Made by a program: the position numbers and the translations under genes. 64,000 bases of DNA from Xanthomonas sontii (GTDB lineage: Bacteria; Pseudomonadota; Gammaproteobacteria; Xanthomonadales; Xanthomonadaceae), in assembly GCF_040529055.1 (NCBI RefSeq), contig NZ_CP132342.1, forward strand, positions 4,090,001 to 4,154,000, written 5' to 3'. Position 1 is the first letter of the stretch; every line of letters begins with the position of its first letter. Below, in pieces: positions 30,488 through 39,252 of the stretch. The notes beneath the pieces were generated by a model that worked only from the letters and a program-made list of their open reading frames with translations, did no database searches and had not been told where the DNA came from.

Positions 30488-31489
30488 TCAATCCACCGAA
30501 GCACCGGAATCCTTGACGACCTGCCCCCACTTCGCCCGCTCTTCCTTGAGGAGGCTGGCAAACACGGGCACGGTGCCGCCCAGGGATTCAGGGATCGCCC
30601 CTTGGTCAATCAGCGACTGCCGCAACTGCGGCTGCTTGAGCGCACGGTTGATCTCCAGGTTAAGCCTGGAAACCACGGGTTCGGGCGTGCCCGCGGGCGC
30701 CACCACGCCGAAGATCACGGCCGCCTCGATGCCCTGGAAGCCCGATTCGGCCATGGTCCGGATGTTCGGGAGCGCCGCCACCCGCATGGGGGAGGCGACC
30801 GCCAACGGTCGCAGCAGGCCGGCCTGGATCATGGGCAGCGCTGCGGTGATCGACGCGGCGAACATGTCCACCTGCCCGCTCGCCAGATCGGTCATGGCTG
30901 GTGCGGCGCCGCGGTACGGCACATGCACCAAGTCGAGACCGGCCTTGCCCTTCCAGAGCTCCCCGCAGAGATGCGCCAGAGTTCCGTTCCCGGACGACGC
31001 GAAGGTCACCGCCTTGCGCTTGGCCGTGCCCGCCAGGTCCGCCACGCTACGGTAGGGCCCCTTGGCGGAGACCACGAGCACCAGCGGGACCTTGGCCATG
31101 AGCGCGACCGGTGCGAGGTCGCGGGCGACGTCGAACGGCATCTTCTTGTAGAGCGCCTGATTCACGGTCAGGTTGCTCGACTCGCCCATCGCCAGGGTGT
31201 AGCCGTCAGGCGCGGCCTTGGCTGCCTTGTCCAGGCCGATGTTTCCCCCTGCGCCGGGCACGTTGTCCACCACCACCGTCCAGCCCAGCGTGGAGTTCAG
31301 TGCGTTCGAGAGCAGCCGCGACATCATGTCGGTACCGCCACCGGGCGGGGCCGGCACGACCAGGCGAATTGGCTTGGAAGGGTAGTCGGCCGCATGGACG
31401 CCACCAGCGAGCCATGCCATGCCCGCGCCGGCAGACCAGCGCAGCCATGCGCGCCGGGGGATGGGTGTGTTGTGGGAAATCTCGGTCAT
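30488..31489 (-). CDS. Bug-type (TctC) periplasmic substrate-binding protein
   Basis: The 333-residue protein has an Arg-Arg signal peptide (PRRAWLRWSAGAGMAWLAGGVHA; twin-arginine-like). The Bug family start is ADYPSKPIRLVVP, followed by the ligand-loop signatures APPGGGTDMMSR and VDNVPGAGGNIG. Bug proteins bind carboxylic acids and amino acids, sometimes with a TctAB membrane pair that is absent here. It is the last gene of the six-gene operon, 20 bp after ridA-like. It may share a TctAB elsewhere or act as a sensor. A carboxylated amino-acid ligand would fit the operon. Confidence 0.87.
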   Translation of the reverse strand: MTEISHNTPIPRRAWLRWSAGAGMAWLAGGVHAADYPSKPIRLVVPAPPGGGTDMMSRLLSNALNSTLGWTVVVDNVPGAGGNIGLDKAAKAAPDGYTLAMGESSNLTVNQALYKKMPFDVARDLAPVALMAKVPLVLVVSAKGPYRSVADLAGTAKRKAVTFASSGNGTLAHLCGELWKGKAGLDLVHVPYRGAAPAMTDLASGQVDMFAASITAALPMIQAGLLRPLAVASPMRVAALPNIRTMAESGFQGIEAAVIFGVVAPAGTPEPVVSRLNLEINRALKQPQLRQSLIDQGAIPESLGGTVPVFASLLKEERAKWGQVVKDSGASVD

Positions 31490-31509
31490 GGGGATGCCTC
31501 GTTTCAATC

Positions 31510-31887
31510 TTAGGGGTGGATGGACGCCGACACGGCGGCGATGGCGGAGATCTCGATCAGCAGGTGTGGGGAGGCCATGCGCGCTTCCACGGCGCAGCGC
31601 GCTGGTGCCGGCCCTGGGGAAATCCACTGCTCCCAGGCGGCGTTCATTGCGGCGAAGTCGTCCATGTTTCGCAGATATACCGTCGCAGACAGGAGCGATC
31701 CCTTGTCCGAGCCGGCCTCGGCCAGCCGTACATCGATGCGATCCAGAACTTCCCGGACCTGCTCATCGAACGATGTGGCAGGCGAGCCGCTGGCGGTCTG
31801 TCCGCTCAGGAACACGAGGGGGCCAAACGCCACCACCTTGCTCATGCGAGGATTGGTGTGGAAGCGATGCAGTGCGAAAGCAGTCAT
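31510..31887 (-). CDS. RidA/YjgF family enamine/imine deaminase
   Basis: The 125-residue protein shows the RidA core GPLVFLSGQTASG, FDEQVREVLDRIDVRLAEAGSD and VYLRNMDDFAAMNAAWEQW. The conserved arginine of the active site is in PARCAVEARMASP, followed by an acidic site in LLIEISAIAA. RidA proteins hydrolyse reactive imine/enamine intermediates from PLP or flavin enzymes. Downstream of three oxidoreductase subunits that should generate imines from secondary amines, this is a sensible partner. It lies 27 bp after the FAD/Fe-S subunit gene. Confidence 0.88.
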   Translation of the reverse strand: MTAFALHRFHTNPRMSKVVAFGPLVFLSGQTASGSPATSFDEQVREVLDRIDVRLAEAGSDKGSLLSATVYLRNMDDFAAMNAAWEQWISPGPAPARCAVEARMASPHLLIEISAIAAVSASIHP

Positions 31888-31914
31888 GTGGTGAGGACGA
31901 GGTAGCGTCCTGGC

Positions 31915-33303
31915 TCAAGGCCGGCCGCCGTTGTTGAAGTTGGCGATCACGGAGAGGGGAAGCGGTTTCAGGGGCGGCCGTACCCGGTAGGCCCCCACTT
32001 CGTCGGGGGGTAGACCCAGGCGCTGCGCCATCAACTGCGTCACGGGCGTGCCGCACGTGCGTCCCTGGCAAGGCCCCATGCCGCAGCGGCTCATGAACTT
32101 GGTCTGGTTCGGCCCTGCACAGCCCAGGTCCGCCATGTCCCGTACTCTGCCCGCGCTGACGCGCTCGCAGCGGCAGACGATGGTGTCGTCGGCCGGCTCC
32201 AGCAGCCACCCGGGAGGCGGATAGAGGGTGTCCAGCAACGGGCGGATGCCGGTATGGCGCCGGAGCTTGGCGACATGCGCGGCCGCGGCCCGGTGCAGTT
32301 CTTCCGGCCCGATGCGCCCGAGCGCTCGTGCGGCACCCAGCGCGGCCAGGGCACCCCGGTCCGCCGCCGCCAGCGCACCGGCGATGCTGGCGCCATCGCC
32401 GGCGACGAAGACGCCCGGCACGGATGTCTGTCCGTAGAGATCGCACTCGACCTGCCAGGCCGACTGTTCGTTGCTCCAGCGGTGCGCGAGGCCCAGCAGC
32501 CGCGACAACTGGTGGTTCGGAACTACGCCGTGATGCACCAGCAGGGTATCGACCGCCATTTCCGTCGGCTTGCCGCGGTGCCGGAAGTGGACTGCACGTA
32601 CCCGCTCGTCGCCGATCGCCTGTACTGCATCGCAGCCCCTGAACCACGGCGCACGCGCCCACCAGAGGCCGCCCATCATGGAGAGGCCCTTGAGCAGGTC
32701 GCGATGTGACCGTAGCGCGGAAGGCAGATGGGACAGCGCGCGGCACGCATTGCCCGGCTCCCCGGTCTCGATCATGGCCACCACGTCGGCACCTGCGCGA
32801 AGCAGCTGCTGCGATACGAGAAGGAACAAAGGTCCGCACCCGGCGACGGCCACGCGTCCGGAGGGGATGACAGCATCGGCCTTCAGCGCGATCTGCGCGG
32901 CCCCCGCAGGCATCACACCGGGCAAGGTCCATCCCGGGAACGGCGATGCACGCTCCATTGCGCCAGTGGCCACGACCAGTTGCCGCGCTCGCGCCTGGCG
33001 GATGCCTCCGTCGATCTGGAAGGACACCTCCAACTGACGCGACACGTCGACCACGAGCGCGCCGAAGCACGTTTCGGCTCCGCTCGCCTGCAACCGGTCC
33101 ACCAGTACGCGACCAGCTGCATAGTCGTCACCGAGCACGCGTAAGGCCTGCGGCCCCGCTTCCTTCACGCGCCGATAGATCTGACCTCCGGCCTGGGCCT
33201 GCTCGTCGAGCAGCAGCGCTTTGAGGCCGAGCCCTGCCGCCTGCGTCGCAGCGGTCATGCCGGCAGGCCCGGCACCGATCACCACCAAGTCGTAGTCCAT
33301 CAC
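31915..33303 (-). CDS. FAD-dependent oxidoreductase with BFD-like [2Fe-2S] domain (opine oxidase A / HcnB-like)
   Basis: The 462-residue protein has an N-terminal FAD Rossmann motif VVIGAGPAGMTAATQAAG and a second nucleotide fold (VAVAGCGPLFLLVSQQLL). The C-terminal region carries a Cys cluster: VCRCERVS, CGMGPCQGRTCG. This is the layout of the alpha subunit of opine/nopaline oxidases and of HcnB. In these complexes it works with a small [2Fe-2S] subunit and a DadA-like subunit, both encoded just upstream with 4- to 8-bp overlaps. Substrate cannot be read, but an N-carboxyalkyl amino acid or other secondary amine is the leading idea. Confidence 0.87.
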   Translation of the reverse strand: MMDYDLVVIGAGPAGMTAATQAAGLGLKALLLDEQAQAGGQIYRRVKEAGPQALRVLGDDYAAGRVLVDRLQASGAETCFGALVVDVSRQLEVSFQIDGGIRQARARQLVVATGAMERASPFPGWTLPGVMPAGAAQIALKADAVIPSGRVAVAGCGPLFLLVSQQLLRAGADVVAMIETGEPGNACRALSHLPSALRSHRDLLKGLSMMGGLWWARAPWFRGCDAVQAIGDERVRAVHFRHRGKPTEMAVDTLLVHHGVVPNHQLSRLLGLAHRWSNEQSAWQVECDLYGQTSVPGVFVAGDGASIAGALAAADRGALAALGAARALGRIGPEELHRAAAAHVAKLRRHTGIRPLLDTLYPPPGWLLEPADDTIVCRCERVSAGRVRDMADLGCAGPNQTKFMSRCGMGPCQGRTCGTPVTQLMAQRLGLPPDEVGAYRVRPPLKPLPLSVIANFNNGGRP

Positions 33304-33602
33304 GCGTCTCCGATGGGAGCGGCACCCCCTTGCGGCAGGCGCACGCGCATACCGGCCTCAGCCCTGACCAGGCAGGCTTGCACGTTGCTCTGCCCATCCA
33401 GATGCACCAGGCACTCGAAGCACACGCCCATGAGGCAGAAGGGAGCACAGGGCTCAGCGCGGTGGTTGCTGCGGGTGATGGAATGGCCTGCTTCCAGCAG
33501 CGCAATCGCGAGCGTCCTGCCTTTCGCGACACGCACGGTGGCGCCGTCCACCTGGATGTCCACGAGGTCAGCCGGCGGAGAGCCATCCAATGGCTTAAAC
33601 AT
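33300..33602 (-). CDS. small [2Fe-2S] subunit (opine oxidase / HcnA-like)
   Basis: The 100-residue ferredoxin-like protein has the cluster ligands in CAPFCLMGVCFECLV and a final Cys in VQACLVRA. It is the small electron-transfer subunit of HcnABC/opine-oxidase-type complexes. It overlaps the genes on both sides (8 bp with the DadA-like gene, 4 bp with the FAD/Fe-S gene), implying equal-ratio synthesis of a three-subunit enzyme. Confidence 0.88.
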   Translation of the reverse strand: MFKPLDGSPPADLVDIQVDGATVRVAKGRTLAIALLEAGHSITRSNHRAEPCAPFCLMGVCFECLVHLDGQSNVQACLVRAEAGMRVRLPQGGAAPIGDA

Positions 33603-34770
33603 GGAACCTCCTTGCGGTGAAACCGCCTATGCCGTCCGGCCTCGCACCGGAGGCGATCCACTCGGCTATCGGCCCAGCGTGCTGCGGGGCCAGGGTGATT
33701 CCGCTGTGGCACGTCACCAGGAACGCGCCCGGGTGCTGCAGCGACTCGTCATAGATGGGGAGGCCGTCCGGACTCATCACGCGAAGCGCTCCCCACCCGC
33801 GAACCATGCGCAGCCCGGCCAGCGCCGGGAAGCAAAGCAGCGCACGTTGCGCGATCCGTGCGAGCACTTCCCACGTCGTGCCCGTATCGAGGCCCACGTC
33901 CTCCTTGGAATCGCCGATCTGGATCGTTCCATCGGCGGTCTGCCGGACATGCAACGTCGGATAGCGCAGGAACGGCTCCGTTCGCTCGGTGATGAGCAAC
34001 TGCCCGCGAATGGGGTGCAACGGCGCATCCAGGCCCAGGCCGGCGGCCAACGCTGCACTGCCCAGCCCGGCCGCCAGGACCACCTTGTCCGCGTCGATCG
34101 TCCCGGTCGCGGTGCGCGCAGTGAAGCCTCCCTGTGGCCGCGCGGTCAACGAGCGCACGGCCGTGTGGGGACACAGAACACCACGGTGTCCGCTGAACGC
34201 GGTGAACAGTGCCCTAAGCAGTTTCAACGGGCTGACGTGCCCGTCCAATGGGCAATAGGTCGAGCCGGCGATCTGCGCACTCGCCTGCGGCAGACGGGCC
34301 TGCGTCGCCGGCCCGGACAGTGCCTCGAACGCGAACTTGCCTGCCAGCCTGTGCTGCATGCCCGTGAGCATCTGGACGCGCGCCTCGTACTCCTGCGCGC
34401 TGGTGCAGATCGTGAAGCCGCCAGGCTGGGACAGCTCGACATCGACCCGCGATGCCTGCTGCAGCTCGACAGCGAAGGCCGGCCACATGCCGGCCGCGTC
34501 GATAGACCAGTGGGCGTAGTCGTCGCACTTCGCCCCCTTGCCCTGGACCCAGGCCAGGCCGAAGTTGCCGCGGGACGCCTTGAACGCAATGTCACCTTCA
34601 TCGGCCACGCAGACCGAGAGGCCGCGCCGCGCCAGCCCATAGGCCACGCTCATGCCGACGGCACCTGCGCCGACTACCAGTACATTGAAGCGGTGCTTGA
34701 CCGGACGTTGCGCACGCGAGTGCTCGCCGCCCGCCGGCAGCTTGATGGGGTATTGCACAGCCGACATCAC
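33595..34770 (-). CDS. DadA-like FAD-dependent amine oxidoreductase (opine oxidase B / HcnC-like)
   Basis: The 391-residue protein has the FAD-binding motif VLVVGAGAVGMSVAYGLARRG (read in two parts) at residues about 29-50 and GxG-rich DAO-type C-terminal signature MRVMSPDGLPIYDE. This is the catalytic subunit that oxidises the C-N bond in D-amino-acid or opine substrates. Two adjacent ATGs start the frame. It overlaps the PrpD-like stop by 4 bp. Together with the next two genes it forms an HcnABC/opine-oxidase-like trio; hydrogen cyanide synthase is less likely given the neighbours. Confidence 0.86.
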   Translation of the reverse strand: MMSAVQYPIKLPAGGEHSRAQRPVKHRFNVLVVGAGAVGMSVAYGLARRGLSVCVADEGDIAFKASRGNFGLAWVQGKGAKCDDYAHWSIDAAGMWPAFAVELQQASRVDVELSQPGGFTICTSAQEYEARVQMLTGMQHRLAGKFAFEALSGPATQARLPQASAQIAGSTYCPLDGHVSPLKLLRALFTAFSGHRGVLCPHTAVRSLTARPQGGFTARTATGTIDADKVVLAAGLGSAALAAGLGLDAPLHPIRGQLLITERTEPFLRYPTLHVRQTADGTIQIGDSKEDVGLDTGTTWEVLARIAQRALLCFPALAGLRMVRGWGALRVMSPDGLPIYDESLQHPGAFLVTCHSGITLAPQHAGPIAEWIASGARPDGIGGFTARRFHV

Positions 34771-36140
34771 TTCGTCCAGTCGAGTCCGAGTGCTCGCACC
34801 AACGGCGCCGTCTCGCCCTGCTCGAATTGCTGCGTGCCCTGCAGGACCTCTTCCTGCTGCGGGCCCAACGTATGCGCGGTCACCTGCCTGAACTTCGCCA
34901 CCAGTTCAGGCCTGTGCATCGGGCGCGCCGGATCTCCACGCGGGTCCACCACGGGCGAGACGAGGCGTTCGCCGGTCTGCAGCGTGACCGTGAGCCGCGA
35001 TGGCGAACGTTCCGGAAACAGCGATTCGAGTTCCGGGTCAGGCCGCACGACGACGGTATGTGCGAGCCGCACGATCCTGGGGTCGCTCAACATCGGCTGC
35101 TTCAACGGAAGCAGCGCGCTCTCGCCACCCATCGCCGCAGCCGCGAGACAGAACGGGACGCTGTACTGCGCATCGGTGAGCGAGATGGGCTCGGGCCGGT
35201 TCGCGAGGTTGAACGTGGCCCGGTAGGTCGCGACCTCCATGCCGTCGATGTCCTCGACGGAGAAGCCATGTTCGCGCTGCAACAGGAGCAGCGCATCGAG
35301 AGCTCCATGGATGTGGCGGCAGCAGCCGAAAGGTTTGAAGTAGGTGCCTTCGATCAGTGGTGCCGGGCCGAAGTCGGCCAACGCCACATCCGCGTCGAAC
35401 AGCGTCGGGATGTCGAATATGTCGGTGGGGCCGGTCGCTCCGGCCGCAGCCATCTCCAGCGCCGCCAGCCCCGCGAGGCATCCGTACGGGATGCCCTCTT
35501 TCACGTCGGAACCGGCAAGGCCCGCAAGGGCCGGCAGCGCGGGCGAGGCCTGCGCGCCGATGGCGAGTGCGTGGGCCAGACATTCCAGCGACGTGCCCTG
35601 CAGGTACCCGAGCGTCGCGATGACGCCATATGCCGACCATGCGCCGGAGGGGGCGTACGACAGCCGCGACATGGCGACGCGCAGCGCGACCTCGTAGCCC
35701 GCGACGACCGCGCCGAGGACCTCGTCGGCAGAAAGGGACGGCCGCAACGTGAGCATCGCCAAGGCGGCCGGAATGACTGCGGCACCCGGATGGCCACGGG
35801 CGCGCCGGTAGCCGTCGTCTAGGTCCAGCGCGGCGGTGGCCGCGCTGTTGGCCAGCAGCGCGGCGCCCATTGCTCCACTGCCACCCGAGAACCAGATAGG
35901 CACCGCGCCACGCCCGAGCAGGCGTTTGGCGCCGTCGCAGGTGGCGACCACACCGGGGACATCCATGGCAGCGCCGGCAGACCCCAGCGCGTCCAGCACG
36001 CAATTCAACGCGACCTCTCGGGTCGCAGGCAGCAGTTGCCGATCCCGTGCGTTGACGATGAATGAAGCCAGCGCATGCGCAGCGCCGCCGGCCGATCCGT
36101 CCGGCGCCTCAGTTCTCCTGAACATATAACTCTCTGGCAT
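34767..36140 (-). CDS. MmgE/PrpD family protein
   Basis: The 457-residue protein has family segments such as RQLLPATREVALNCVLDALGSAGAA, ALDLDDGYRRARGHPGAAVIPAALA (with the conserved Asp/His cluster) and KPFGCCRHIHGALDALL. PrpD is 2-methylcitrate dehydratase, but many relatives act as isomerases or dehydratases on other carboxylates. It is the first gene of the six-gene operon and is divergent from the LysR regulator. The usual prp partners are absent, so a role on the carboxylate released from an opine-like substrate is more likely than propionate use. Confidence 0.85.
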   Translation of the reverse strand: MPESYMFRRTEAPDGSAGGAAHALASFIVNARDRQLLPATREVALNCVLDALGSAGAAMDVPGVVATCDGAKRLLGRGAVPIWFSGGSGAMGAALLANSAATAALDLDDGYRRARGHPGAAVIPAALAMLTLRPSLSADEVLGAVVAGYEVALRVAMSRLSYAPSGAWSAYGVIATLGYLQGTSLECLAHALAIGAQASPALPALAGLAGSDVKEGIPYGCLAGLAALEMAAAGATGPTDIFDIPTLFDADVALADFGPAPLIEGTYFKPFGCCRHIHGALDALLLLQREHGFSVEDIDGMEVATYRATFNLANRPEPISLTDAQYSVPFCLAAAAMGGESALLPLKQPMLSDPRIVRLAHTVVVRPDPELESLFPERSPSRLTVTLQTGERLVSPVVDPRGDPARPMHRPELVAKFRQVTAHTLGPQQEEVLQGTQQFEQGETAPLVRALGLDWTK

Positions 36141-36275
36141 ATTCCGTTCCTCTGTAGTAACGCAGCGCCGCTCCTGCTGCGGCGAAGGAATTTCTGCTCG
36201 TTGCTTTGATCGTATGGAGAGCGCTCTCGATCGACTATTGCCATCTCGGGGGCTGCAAATGCCGAAAGGTTATGC
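36141..36275. promoter_or_regulatory. divergent control region with perfect palindrome
   Basis: This 135-bp gap separates the six-gene operon from the LysR gene. It holds the perfect 12-bp palindrome GAGAGCGCTCTC at 36217-36228, a plausible regulator site, though it lacks a textbook LysR T-N11-A box. Confidence 0.5.
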
Positions 36276-37172
36276 ATGAAGACCGACCTCAACTTGAGGC
36301 ACATAGAAGCCTTCCGCGCAGTGATGCTCGCGGGCAGCGTCGTCGGCGCGGCGGAACTGTTGAACATCACCCAGCCCGCGGTGAGCCGCACGATCGCCCA
36401 GATGGAACTGCGACTGGGCTATTCGCTGTACCAGCGCAAGGGCCGCAGGCTCGTGCCGACAGCGGCAGCGCAGGCACTCTTCCGCGAAGTCGAACAGGTC
36501 TACGGCGGCATCGAGCGCATCGCGCAGGTGGCGCAAGACCTGCGCTACCACCGTGCGGGTGCGCTGCGGGTCGCGGTGTTGCCGGCCCTCGCGCAATGGC
36601 TGGTACCGCATGCACTTGCGCAGTTCATGCAGGACCGGCCGCAGGTCAGAACCTTCGCGCAATCGATCCCTTCGCGACAGATCGCCGAACTGGTCTCGAC
36701 GCGCCAGTTCGACGCCGGGGTAATCGAGCTGCCGCTCTCGCATGCGGGCATCGAAGTGCGTGCCTTGCCCTCGGCGTCGTTGGTGGCCATCGTTCCCAGA
36801 GGACATCGACGGGCGGCCGCCCAGGAGATCTCCCTTCACGAGCTGGCCGAGGAGCGCCTGATCCTTCCTTCGCAGCACAGCTACATCCGCTACCAGATCG
36901 ATGACGTCTTTAACCGGAGGGGCGTCGCCGCCCAGGTGGTCGCTGAAACACCGACATCTTCCATCGCGTGCGCGCTCGCCGCTGCCGGGGCCGGGATTGC
37001 GCTGGTGTCGCGGTGGGTGCCTTCCCCGATGGACGATCCGCGCTACGTGACCATCGCTCTGCGCGAGCCGATCCGGTCCCAATACGGGCTCATCACGCCT
37101 TCGGGCGCGCCGGAGAACGCCCTGGTGGACGAATTCGCGGACCTGCTGAGCGGGCGCATGGAACAAGACTGA
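36276..37172 (+). CDS. LysR family transcriptional regulator
   Basis: The 298-residue protein has an N-terminal winged HTH (residues about 5-62; RHIEAFRAVMLAGSVVGAAE, LLNITQPAVSRTIAQMELRL). An effector-binding domain with a periplasmic-binding-protein fold follows. It most resembles OccR/NocR-like regulators in its first 60 residues, which would fit opine control, but this is an impression only. It is divergent from the six-gene operon and convergent with the EamA/opine dehydrogenase pair, so it probably controls one or both. Confidence 0.88.
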   Translation: MKTDLNLRHIEAFRAVMLAGSVVGAAELLNITQPAVSRTIAQMELRLGYSLYQRKGRRLVPTAAAQALFREVEQVYGGIERIAQVAQDLRYHRAGALRVAVLPALAQWLVPHALAQFMQDRPQVRTFAQSIPSRQIAELVSTRQFDAGVIELPLSHAGIEVRALPSASLVAIVPRGHRRAAAQEISLHELAEERLILPSQHSYIRYQIDDVFNRRGVAAQVVAETPTSSIACALAAAGAGIALVSRWVPSPMDDPRYVTIALREPIRSQYGLITPSGAPENALVDEFADLLSGRMEQD

Positions 37173-37219
37173 TGGTGCGCAACGGCGAAGCTGCGCCGAA
37201 GCTTGGAGCGCCCGTTCGT

Positions 37220-38155
37220 TCACTTGGTCGCCTCACCAGATATTGAATCGCTCTGCGTCCGCGACCGCTCATGCACTGTCATGGCGACGTTCGCACCGAC
37301 GATGACGGCGATGCCGAACCATTCGAGGGGTCCTGGCATCTCACGCCAGGCGACGAATCCAACGACGATGGCGCCCACCAGCGTGGCGTATTCGTAAGGC
37401 GCGAGCACGGAGGCAGGTGCCAGCCTGTAGGCCATCGTGAGAAGCAGTTGCGCCGACCCTCCTAGCACCCCCACGGATACCAGTCGCACCGCATCGGGGG
37501 TGTCGGGTACTACCGCTTGCAGCGGCAGCGTGGCGACGCCCACCAACGTGCCAAAGAGCGTGAAGTAGAACGCGATCCCGAGCGCCGACTCCGATTCGGC
37601 CATCTGCCGGATAGCCACCAATGCCACTGCGGTCGCGACGGCGGCCATCACCCCGAAGACCTTGCCCAAAGGCAGTCCGGCGCGCAGGTCGGGCTGGATG
37701 ACCATCAGCATTCCAGCGAAGCCAACCAGGACGGCGGCCCACCTCCCGGGGGATACCTGCTCACCGAGCAAGGCCACCGACAGCAGGGTGATGAACAGCG
37801 GCGCGGAGTACGTGAGCGCAGTGGCGGTGGACAACGGCAGCAGCGAGACCGCGCCGAAGCTCAGGAACAGGGATGCTACGCCCGCGACCGATCGACGGAG
37901 ATGGGCAAGCGGGCGCGAGGTTCGCAGTGCGCTCCATTGGCGCCGGGCATGGACGACAGCGATGATCGGCAGCAGGGCGAATGCGCTTCGTGCGAAGACG
38001 ATTTCCCCGATGGGATAGCGGCTGCCCAGAGACTTGATGAGCGCGAACATGCACGCCAGCACCAGCGCGGAGGCGAGCTTGTACGCGATCGCGCGCAACG
38101 GCGTCCGCCGCGGGCCGCCCCGGCGGGGTTCAGGCGCTGAGGATCGTGGAGACAC
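37220..38155 (-). CDS. EamA/DMT family transporter
   Basis: The 311-residue protein has about ten membrane segments in two EamA repeats (for example LASALVLACMFALIKSLG and VFGVMAAVATAVALVAIRQ). DMT proteins mostly export amino acids, metabolites or metallophores. A GTG at 38153-38155 with GGAAG upstream gives the start; the frame is open further but unlike a transporter. It lies 14 bp after the opine dehydrogenase gene, so the two form an operon. The pseudopaline system of Pseudomonas also pairs an EamA exporter (CntI) with an opine dehydrogenase (CntM). Confidence 0.85.
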   Translation of the reverse strand: MSPRSSAPEPRRGGPRRTPLRAIAYKLASALVLACMFALIKSLGSRYPIGEIVFARSAFALLPIIAVVHARRQWSALRTSRPLAHLRRSVAGVASLFLSFGAVSLLPLSTATALTYSAPLFITLLSVALLGEQVSPGRWAAVLVGFAGMLMVIQPDLRAGLPLGKVFGVMAAVATAVALVAIRQMAESESALGIAFYFTLFGTLVGVATLPLQAVVPDTPDAVRLVSVGVLGGSAQLLLTMAYRLAPASVLAPYEYATLVGAIVVGFVAWREMPGPLEWFGIAVIVGANVAMTVHERSRTQSDSISGEATK

Positions 38156-38169
38156 GGCGCTTCCCGCGC

Positions 38170-39252
38170 TCAAGCAGCGGCTACCGCGGCAAGGATGCCT
38201 CGCCGGTCGAGCCCGGACAATCCGAGCCGCCGCAGCGCATAACCCTCGGCCGGCGGAGGCTGGCGGCGCACGATGGATGCGATCTGGATTATCGCGCGCA
38301 TCGTCAGCGCATCGACGCCGGCTTTCAGGCCCAGTTCGTGCCACGGAACCAGCACCAGCGGCACGTCCTGCTCGACGAAGCGGTGCCGCATACTGGAAGG
38401 AGCCATCTTCTCCTGGTTGTGCTCCACGCTCTCTCGCGCGAAGTCGCGCAGATTGGCGAATCGTCCCCCGTAGTACGCGTTCATCATTTCGACCGCGGAA
38501 CGCACGGAGAGTCCGTACCGACTGGCGATGCGCATGCGCTCCTGATCGATCGCCTGCATCACCCGGACGACCGATGCGCTCATGCCCTGGCGGTAGAAAT
38601 GGAAGTCGCCGGCCGTGGACTCGATCCACCCCGTGTTGAGCAGCGCAGGCACCGGATGCAGCACGGCGTTGATGCAGGACAGCCCTGCCTCCAGCACATT
38701 CCGGTACCACCGCAGCGGCATAGGGAACAGACGCGCCAGCGCCTGCAGCGTACCCTGATCGCCGATGGGCGCGAGGGAAGCAATGTGCAGCTGGGATTTG
38801 ACGCCCATCACCTTCACGTTGGCGCCGACCAAGCGAGACGCATAGGGCGCCGAGCTGGTCTCCAATATCGCGTGGGCCCTGAGCGATCGCCGGGCCGCGA
38901 GGCAGAAGAAATTTCCGGCAATGCACACGACGACGTGCCGAGCCAGGTCATGCGCGGAGAGCGCCGCGATCATGTCGTCGTGCGCAAAGGATGGCAGGGC
39001 CAGCACCAGGTAGTCCGAGAACTGGAGTGCTTCGCCCAAGTCGTTGCTGAGCACCGGCATGAAGCGACCGCGCATCTTTCCCGACACGCCGAGATAGCCC
39101 CGGCGCAGGATGGCGTGCAACGCCGCGCTGTGGTCCGGGTGCGCGTACAGCAGCACCTTGCCGCCGCGGCCGAGAACTTCCGCCGCAATGGCGCAGCCGC
39201 AGTGGCCCGCCCCGATGATCGAAACAGATATTTCGTTAGCCATGACGCGCAT
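38170..39252 (-). CDS. octopine/nopaline dehydrogenase family protein
   Basis: The 360-residue protein has an N-terminal NAD(P) Rossmann motif GAGHCG (residues 14-19) and a C-terminal all-helical domain. The helical domain holds ESVEHNQEKMAPSSMRHRFVEQDVPLVLVPW, whose first half (EHNQEKMAP) has the conserved His-Asn catalytic-type signature of opine dehydrogenases. The family reduces the imine formed between an amino acid and a 2-oxo acid, giving opines, or runs in reverse. MRVMANEIS has two possible starts; the first is preceded by AAGAG. It is transcribed with the EamA gene. No nicotianamine synthase-like gene is present, so a simple opine rather than a metallophore is likelier. Confidence 0.85.
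   Translation of the reverse strand: MRVMANEISVSIIGAGHCGCAIAAEVLGRGGKVLLYAHPDHSAALHAILRRGYLGVSGKMRGRFMPVLSNDLGEALQFSDYLVLALPSFAHDDMIAALSAHDLARHVVVCIAGNFFCLAARRSLRAHAILETSSAPYASRLVGANVKVMGVKSQLHIASLAPIGDQGTLQALARLFPMPLRWYRNVLEAGLSCINAVLHPVPALLNTGWIESTAGDFHFYRQGMSASVVRVMQAIDQERMRIASRYGLSVRSAVEMMNAYYGGRFANLRDFARESVEHNQEKMAPSSMRHRFVEQDVPLVLVPWHELGLKAGVDALTMRAIIQIASIVRRQPPPAEGYALRRLGLSGLDRRGILAAVAAA

Noticed and set aside
31915..34770. Hydrogen cyanide synthase (hcnABC)
   Set aside because: The subunit layout is similar, but PrpD, RidA, a Bug protein and an opine dehydrogenase nearby fit amine/opine oxidation better than glycine oxidation to cyanide.
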